Below are positions 6,248 to 11,173 of a stretch of 11,173 nucleotides of DNA, piece after piece. The translations under genes and the position numbers were made by a program. Source of the stretch: Candidatus Magasanikbacteria bacterium CG_4_10_14_0_8_um_filter_42_12 (GTDB taxonomy: Bacteria; Patescibacteriota; Patescibacteriia; Magasanikbacterales; UBA922); NCBI GenBank assembly GCA_002784795.1, contig PFLZ01000068.1:1-11173 (forward strand), given 5' to 3'. The notes beneath the pieces are model-generated. The model made no database searches. It had not been told where the DNA came from and worked only from the letters and a program-made list of their open reading frames with translations. Numbering within the stretch: position 1 is the stretch's first letter; every line of letters begins with the position of its first letter.

Positions 6248-6277
6248 AAAAACACGAATGATTTCATTCGTGTTTTT
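6248..6277. terminator. Bidirectional intrinsic terminator between converging genes
   Basis: AAAAACACGAATG (6248-6260) pairs perfectly with CATTCGTGTTTTT (6265-6277) around a four-base loop ATTT. The 13-bp stem has flanking A and T runs, so it ends in a U tract whichever strand is read. It lies 17 bases after the stop of the PAS protein and 17 bases after the stop of the giant minus-strand gene, so it can end both transcripts. Confidence 0.9.
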
Positions 6278-6294
6278 TGTTTACTGTGTTGCTG

Positions 6295-9200
6295 TTATCT
6301 TCCGAGCAATCCTTTGATCCAATCCCAGAACATCCTCCAAAGAGATCGCTTTGCACTCGTCAGAGAGATATCCTGGCGAAGCGTGGTTGGTGTATCAGAT
6401 ATCATTGGATCACTCTCATATGTTTGATATCCAGTCGCTTCCACGTGAAGTGTGTAGGTACCTTCAGGTACATCAATCGCATAGCGACCATCTTCATCTG
6501 TAAAGACGGGGTTTTCTTGCCCAAAGATGCTCCCGTTCCATTCTTCAAAGATACCATCGGCATTTCTCTTCCATACAGAGACTCGCGCATGTGCGACGGG
6601 AATGGTTGTTCCTGTCTTGTAGACAGTACCGCGTTCTTCTGTGACAATCTTTTTTGCTATATCTACTTGTTTCCCATCTTTTTGATTCAATGTCACGACA
6701 AGTCTATATGTGCCAGCAGGAACATCCTTGAAATCAATGACTCCACGATATGCGTTTGTGAGATGTTCATCTGAATTGAATACATATCCCTTTACCCACG
6801 ACATATCAGCGACTTCCTGCGCATACACTTCTGGAAAGAAAAATGAGGCAATGCCACGAGAAAACGTATCACGACGGACCGTCTTTCCAGTGACATCTTC
6901 TACGGGATAGAGTCGCGCGGTAATACTATGAACATCGTCTGATGGACGAATCAACATATCAATTGCTCCCCCTTCTGTAGTATGAATAGAATTGAGTTGT
7001 TGTCTTTTGAATTGTGTTGTTTTGTTTGACAGGACGAGGAGGAAAGCACTACGTTCGGTAACTTTTTCTACCTTTATGGCAACTTCTTCTTGTGATGGGG
7101 CGGTTAGTTGCTTTGGCATCAGTGGCTTGATCCCCTGTGGATTTTTTTCAGTAGTAATACCATCATCAGAAGTATTTGTATCAGTAGTGGTATCAGGTAT
7201 TCCATCGGTTTCTTCGACAGAAGTATCATCTTCTACAACAACTACCACAGTATCATCAACATACGTAATTGTTTGGATACCTGTGTCACTCGCCTCTCCA
7301 CTTTCTAATACTTGAAAAGACAAGATACTATATTCTCCAGACTCGAGTGCATCGAGCACGGTCACTTCGTATGCACCATCTTCTCCTGCATCTACTGTAT
7401 ATGTACTTCCAGAAATTTCTATAGATACTTTTGCAAGTGGACTCGCAACACCACGAATCACAAATGGAAGCGAATGAATCTCTGCATCAGGTAGTGGCTC
7501 TGTGACTGTAGGGGGCACAATATCACTTTTTTCTTGGTAGATCATGCTGCGACTCACTACATTTGACTGTACTCCTTGCGCTGTTCGGACTTTGACATAC
7601 AGTGTGTACTTTCCATACGTATCTGGGAGCGTATACGACACACTTCCGGTATACGGCATCCAGCCTACATCAGCAAAATTTGAATTGAGTGATACGGCAA
7701 CTTGTGCAATCGTTGCATCTGTTTTTGGCGTTACAGAAATAGTACGAACATATGAAATCGCAGGAACAAATACATCCGAAAGGGTAATGGTATCTTGGAT
7801 AGGTGCTCCACCACTCGAGCTACTACCACTATCTTCTACAATTTCAGTCGTTTCAAAACTTCCAAAATCTGTCGCATGTCTTGTATAAATAAGGAGGTCA
7901 CTCCCACTGTCTATAGCACATTCTTCATCTTCTGCTACCGTTGGATTTTCAAGTGCATCACAGGCGTTGGTGATGGTATGTGTATCACCCAGTCCATCAA
8001 CATAAAATCCGACCTTACCAGCATCACCTGGCAACACGAGCTTAATTGGTTTTGAAAATCCACAGCTTGTTCCTTCGACACCAATCTGAATATATCGTGC
8101 AACAGCATAAGAAAGATCTGTTTGCGTTGGCAATATAACGGACGAATTACTAATTTCTGTCGGCACGGTGAAGTCTTCCCATGAAGCATCATCACACGTA
8201 ATTTCGGTCGTCCCAGGGATCACCATGTCAATTGTTTTATTTGATTCAACAGCACGCGACACACTAATAGACTGTGCACTCGTATTTACTACACCATCCT
8301 GCTTGAGTCGACTCATGCGAAGTTTGACTGGCTCTGTCGTACTCACAGTCACCGGCACACTCACGGTAGAGAGCAAGCCAGTATCATTATTGTCATTTTC
8401 ATCAAAAACTACCGTGGTTTGTGTCGCGGTGACCGCCACTGTACTACTAACCGAAGTATTGATAAGTTTTTTTCTCTCATCAGGATTTGTCCAGAGACAT
8501 CGAGCTGTGCTCGTTGATGTTTCGACAGCGTCGGCATTCCGCGCTCCACTGATAAAACAATATTTTGAATCAGAAGAAAGTCCTGAAATATTCAGAGTAT
8601 CTCCCCAGGCCGCTTGTGTTTGCCATGATTTTGTATTGGAAAATGTACCCGATGCCGTGAGATACATGTCGCTAAGAGTTTCATACATGTAGTACTCTGT
8701 CGACGAAGCATTGACGAACACAGGGTCTATCGTGACGGTACTCGTTGCGACAGTAGCCACTTCCATTCTACTCGGCGGGCTTGCATGGGTTCGAATCGTT
8801 GTGGTTACAACTTCTGTTTCGAGACCATCTGCATTAAGTGCAGAGACGGTAAACACATATTCTCTATCCGGGAGAAGATCTGTATTTGTCCACGCAGTGG
8901 TGGTAACACTTTTTGTTGTATTATTTGTGAGATTTCTGATGCGAAACACAGATGAACGCGTACCAATATTTCGAAATAATCCATTGACCTGCAGATCAAC
9001 ACTGGTCGGCGCAATCGTATCAACAACAACTTCTTCTGGTGCATCGAGCGCTGTGGTGACACTTGTCTGTACAGTCGATGTCACCCCCTCTGCTGAGGTA
9101 TTCACGAGTTCTACAGTATATGTTTCATTTGCCGAAAGAGAAGAAAACGTGTGCGTATTCGTATCAAGATTCCCAGACTCACTTCCTGAGACATCAACAA

Positions 9201-11103
9201 GTGACGCAGATACTGTTCCAGCACCTACCTCAGTCCATGAAATAGTAAACCCACTTGATGTAATGTCAGATGCCGTCAGATTTGTCGGTGCGCTTGGGGA
9301 GGTATAGGCAGACGTGGTCGCAGAGGCAACACCAAGTCCCGCACTATTACTTGATCTGACATAGACACTATACGCTGTGCCACCGAGGAGGCTCGACTGT
9401 GTGTAGCTCGTGCCGATAGCCGTGCCAAGCAACGTTCCGGTAGCAGATTCATACACAGAATATCCTGTTGCTCCGGTTACGTCATCCCAGCTCCACGTCA
9501 GTGAGACAGCGCTAGCGCTACTCAGAGATACCGTTGGGGCAGATGGTGGCGTCGTGTAGTCAGTCGCTACGACAGCACTCGCTGTATTTATAGTACCGGC
9601 TCCATTGTATGAAGTGATCTTGTATCGATAGCATGTATTTGCAGTGAGTCCACTACTATCACTATATGGAATGGATGGAAGTGACGCACTATTGTCATAC
9701 ACCGTCGTGTCATAGTTGCCATCACAGCCAGTATCTCGTTCTATCTTCAAGCCAGATGCATTGTCTGCAGTAAAGGAGAGCAGTGTTGTCATTTGTGATG
9801 CCGTCGACGTGTTTGTCACAGTGACGTCCGTCACAGCACCAGAGAGTGTATATGCAGATACTGCATCGGACAAACCAGATGATGTTTGGTCACCATTTCT
9901 CGACTGAAGGAAAAATGTATATTGCGTATTTTCTCCCCCACTCCACCCAGTGCTGATGATAGGATCACCCCAGGTTGCGAGTGATTGCCAGACAGGCGTT
10001 CCACTGAATGTTCCATTTGCCTGGAGATATGTGTTGCACGTACTATTATCATTGGAATCGCAAATCGCATATTGCACAGTATCCACATTTGGATTTGATC
10101 CGCGATCAATAGAAAATGTAATAACGTTGCTATTCGTTGTCGATGCCGTCGCCGTCAGCGTTCCCGATTCTGTCAACGTATAGAACACGACTTGTGATGT
10201 CGAAGATGCCGATCGATTGAAGCTATCATACGCCCAGATATCTCCGGTATATGCCGTCCCGATAGACAGTCCAGAAAAATAGAATGTAGACGATGTATTA
10301 TAATTTATTGCCCCAAACGCAGAGACGGTACTATCTGTTACCGCAGTATCACTTTGTGTTGCCATGTTTGGCGACGAAATATTGTAAAGTGTATAGAAAA
10401 ATACGTAATGCAAGAAATTGCTATCCACGGTTGCATTGCCAAGTGTCATCGTCGCAGCCGTCGTACTCGCAGTATCGAGTGACAATGCACCTGGTGCTGT
10501 TGGTGCAGACGTATCTACAGACACTGTATTTGAAGCTGCTGTCCCACTCCCTGTTGCATCGGCTGGTGTCATGCGAAGCTGAACGCTACTACTATCTGTA
10601 TCTGGCAAGTCAGTAGCAATATCCCAGTCAAAGACAACCTGTACAGATCCACCATCTGTTGCAATATTTGAAATAACATTATCTGTCGTAGAAGCACTTC
10701 CAGAACTCACAGACACGAGAGAAATAGTCGATGTCACCCATGTACTGCCAGAATCAGTCGAGTGTTCCACGGTCAGACTTGTCACCTCGCTATCTGCATC
10801 TGCCACCGTACTCGTCGCACGGACCGTCCCTGCTGCGTTTTGTGTTGGGGTGATTGCTGAGGCTGTTGGGAGGGTGTTTGCTACCGGAGCAGCACCAAGA
10901 GTTACATACGCAAAATACGAAGACGAAGCGCCACCTGCTGTTGTAAAACTTCCACCAACATACAATTTATCAAAGGAAGGAGAAAATGCCAAAGCATACA
11001 CAGCAGCACCAGTTCCGCTACCAAGTGCTGACCAATTGGTTCCATCCCATTTTGCAATATTATTTACGGTAGTAGCTCCAATAGTTGTACCTACCATCCC
11101 CAT
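6295..11103 (-). CDS. Giant FN3/Ig-repeat surface protein, apparently 5'-truncated
   Basis: 1602 residues, Thr/Ser/Val-rich. Rough order: residues 1-70, part of a beta-propeller-type repeat protein ('NNIAKWDGTNWSALGSG', then 'DKLYVGGSFTTAGG'); ~78-200, Ig/cadherin-like ('VADADSEVTSLTVEHSTDSGSTW'); ~200-865, about seven FN3-type domains ('PPSAPTVSLSSASAVSLTWSW', 'SPSAPTNLTASDITSSGFTI'); ~870-1090, a region opening 'NPDERKK' and ending in a Ser/Gly linker; ~1100-1190 and ~1198-1285, Ig-like; ~1285-1325, acidic Thr/Asp linker; ~1340-1490, a module with 'FFFPEVYAQEVADMSWVKGY'; ~1494-1580, a carboxypeptidase-regulatory (Cna-B-like) domain ('FTDEDGRYAIDVPEGTYTL'). The tail 'AKRSLWRMFWDWIKGLLGR' is amphipathic and basic. 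Likely a cell-surface adhesin or structural protein (family knowledge plus inference). All ten Cys lie between ~346 and ~1061 as five close pairs, fitting disulfides outside the cell. Odd: no signal peptide, no ribosome site, and the start falls inside a repeat after an in-frame TAA at 11122-11124, so the true N-terminus is probably lost or separated. Confidence 0.85.
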   Translation of the reverse strand: MGMVGTTIGATTVNNIAKWDGTNWSALGSGTGAAVYALAFSPSFDKLYVGGSFTTAGGASSSYFAYVTLGAAPVANTLPTASAITPTQNAAGTVRATSTVADADSEVTSLTVEHSTDSGSTWVTSTISLVSVSSGSASTTDNVISNIATDGGSVQVVFDWDIATDLPDTDSSSVQLRMTPADATGSGTAASNTVSVDTSAPTAPGALSLDTASTTAATMTLGNATVDSNFLHYVFFYTLYNISSPNMATQSDTAVTDSTVSAFGAINYNTSSTFYFSGLSIGTAYTGDIWAYDSFNRSASSTSQVVFYTLTESGTLTATASTTNSNVITFSIDRGSNPNVDTVQYAICDSNDNSTCNTYLQANGTFSGTPVWQSLATWGDPIISTGWSGGENTQYTFFLQSRNGDQTSSGLSDAVSAYTLSGAVTDVTVTNTSTASQMTTLLSFTADNASGLKIERDTGCDGNYDTTVYDNSASLPSIPYSDSSGLTANTCYRYKITSYNGAGTINTASAVVATDYTTPPSAPTVSLSSASAVSLTWSWDDVTGATGYSVYESATGTLLGTAIGTSYTQSSLLGGTAYSVYVRSSNSAGLGVASATTSAYTSPSAPTNLTASDITSSGFTISWTEVGAGTVSASLVDVSGSESGNLDTNTHTFSSLSANETYTVELVNTSAEGVTSTVQTSVTTALDAPEEVVVDTIAPTSVDLQVNGLFRNIGTRSSVFRIRNLTNNTTKSVTTTAWTNTDLLPDREYVFTVSALNADGLETEVVTTTIRTHASPPSRMEVATVATSTVTIDPVFVNASSTEYYMYETLSDMYLTASGTFSNTKSWQTQAAWGDTLNISGLSSDSKYCFISGARNADAVETSTSTARCLWTNPDERKKLINTSVSSTVAVTATQTTVVFDENDNNDTGLLSTVSVPVTVSTTEPVKLRMSRLKQDGVVNTSAQSISVSRAVESNKTIDMVIPGTTEITCDDASWEDFTVPTEISNSSVILPTQTDLSYAVARYIQIGVEGTSCGFSKPIKLVLPGDAGKVGFYVDGLGDTHTITNACDALENPTVAEDEECAIDSGSDLLIYTRHATDFGSFETTEIVEDSGSSSSGGAPIQDTITLSDVFVPAISYVRTISVTPKTDATIAQVAVSLNSNFADVGWMPYTGSVSYTLPDTYGKYTLYVKVRTAQGVQSNVVSRSMIYQEKSDIVPPTVTEPLPDAEIHSLPFVIRGVASPLAKVSIEISGSTYTVDAGEDGAYEVTVLDALESGEYSILSFQVLESGEASDTGIQTITYVDDTVVVVVEDDTSVEETDGIPDTTTDTNTSDDGITTEKNPQGIKPLMPKQLTAPSQEEVAIKVEKVTERSAFLLVLSNKTTQFKRQQLNSIHTTEGGAIDMLIRPSDDVHSITARLYPVEDVTGKTVRRDTFSRGIASFFFPEVYAQEVADMSWVKGYVFNSDEHLTNAYRGVIDFKDVPAGTYRLVVTLNQKDGKQVDIAKKIVTEERGTVYKTGTTIPVAHARVSVWKRNADGIFEEWNGSIFGQENPVFTDEDGRYAIDVPEGTYTLHVEATGYQTYESDPMISDTPTTLRQDISLTSAKRSLWRMFWDWIKGLLGR
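8508..10506 (-). repeat. Tandem FN3-type domain array within the giant protein
   Basis: About seven degenerate domains of roughly 85-110 residues follow one another, each opening with an 'xAPxxxxxxxxxxxxxTVxxxW'-like strand and carrying a 'L.....Y...V.A.N..G' C-terminal pattern (for example 'GGTAYSVYVRSSNSAGLG', 'PDREYVFTVSALNADGLE'). The repeats are diverged at DNA level; I see no long identical copies, so recent expansion by slippage is unlikely. Confidence 0.7.
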
Positions 11104-11173
11104 GTATAAATTATTTGGTAATTAGTGGGAAACGTAACCAAAATAGATATTCATAAACTCTTTAAACAAGTTT
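11104..11173. other. Right edge: AT-rich sequence upstream of the giant gene
   Basis: On the minus strand this reads into the giant gene. In that gene's frame a TAA lies at 11124-11122. The codons between it and the ATG give L-P-N-N-L-Y, which continues the repeat pattern ('NNLY' before 'GG.FTT.G' in such repeats). No convincing promoter or Shine-Dalgarno sequence is visible for a start at 11103, and no other gene can be supported. Confidence 0.4.

Noticed and set aside
7140..7260. Thr/Asp/Val-rich low-complexity stretch as a possible tandem DNA repeat or slippage site
   Set aside because: Codons vary throughout and there is no regular repeat unit; it is an ordinary acidic interdomain linker.
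8168..9307. Plus-strand open frames of 174 and 198 codons opposite the giant gene
   Set aside because: Same shadow effect from Thr/Ser-rich codons on the other strand; no recognisable protein features.
11122..11124. TAA read through by an alternative genetic code
   Set aside because: TAA ends most neighbouring genes here and no in-frame TGA, the codon recoded in some related lineages, occurs within any gene.

Overview
The window looks like chromosomal DNA of a Patescibacteria (candidate phyla radiation, probably Paceibacteria/Parcubacteria-like) genome. This rests on recognition of protein types, not on a search. The indicators are very large Thr/Ser-rich surface proteins built from fibronectin-III and Ig-like modules, a C-terminal module containing 'VYAQE...SWVKGYVF' and 'PEGTYTLHVEATGYQTYES', a ~97-residue membrane protein of the 'WFKRKLFGWGW ... 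GEKPRWQWG' type, and a conserved unknown protein with 'DPHGWFQWYCRYYLGRR'. The standard code fits: no gene needs an in-frame TGA, and every stop visible in the window is TAA or TAG.

Layout, left to right. (1) 1-3110, minus strand: a two-gene unit behind a good promoter. It has a small membrane-anchored protein of unknown function (2484-3110) and, 9 bases downstream, a secreted multidomain protein (1-2474, C-terminus beyond the left edge). The latter has a signal peptide, a C39-like cysteine peptidase domain, Ig-like and FN3 modules and a lamin-tail domain. (2) 3178-4595, minus strand: a compact cluster of a small two-TM protein, the conserved WFQWYC-motif protein and a DUF2231 membrane protein. 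(3) 4596-4661: a divergent promoter region with a 10-bp palindrome at the -35 box. (4) 4662-5229, plus strand: an overlapping pair of a 67-residue XRE/Cro-type regulator and a four-TM membrane protein. The transcript probably starts at or next to the regulator's ATG (leaderless). (5) 5316-6230, plus strand: a six-TM protein with a C-terminal PAS domain and no output domain. (6) 6248-6277: a perfect 13-bp hairpin terminator that can serve both converging genes. (7) 6295-11103, minus strand: a 1602-codon FN3-rich surface protein. Its reading frame begins inside a beta-propeller-type repeat, has no signal peptide, and has an in-frame TAA just upstream, so it looks 5'-truncated or broken.

The common theme is the cell surface: two large secreted or adhesin-like proteins plus several small membrane proteins, one of them under a local one-component regulator. 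No tRNA, rRNA, CRISPR array, transposase or phage gene was seen. Gene-free stretches are all short (under 100 bases). Base composition is mosaic. Hand counts give about 25-30% GC in sampled lines of the C39 peptidase domain and its upstream neighbour, about 43% in the Ig region of the same gene, and about 57% in one sampled line of the FN3 part of the giant gene.
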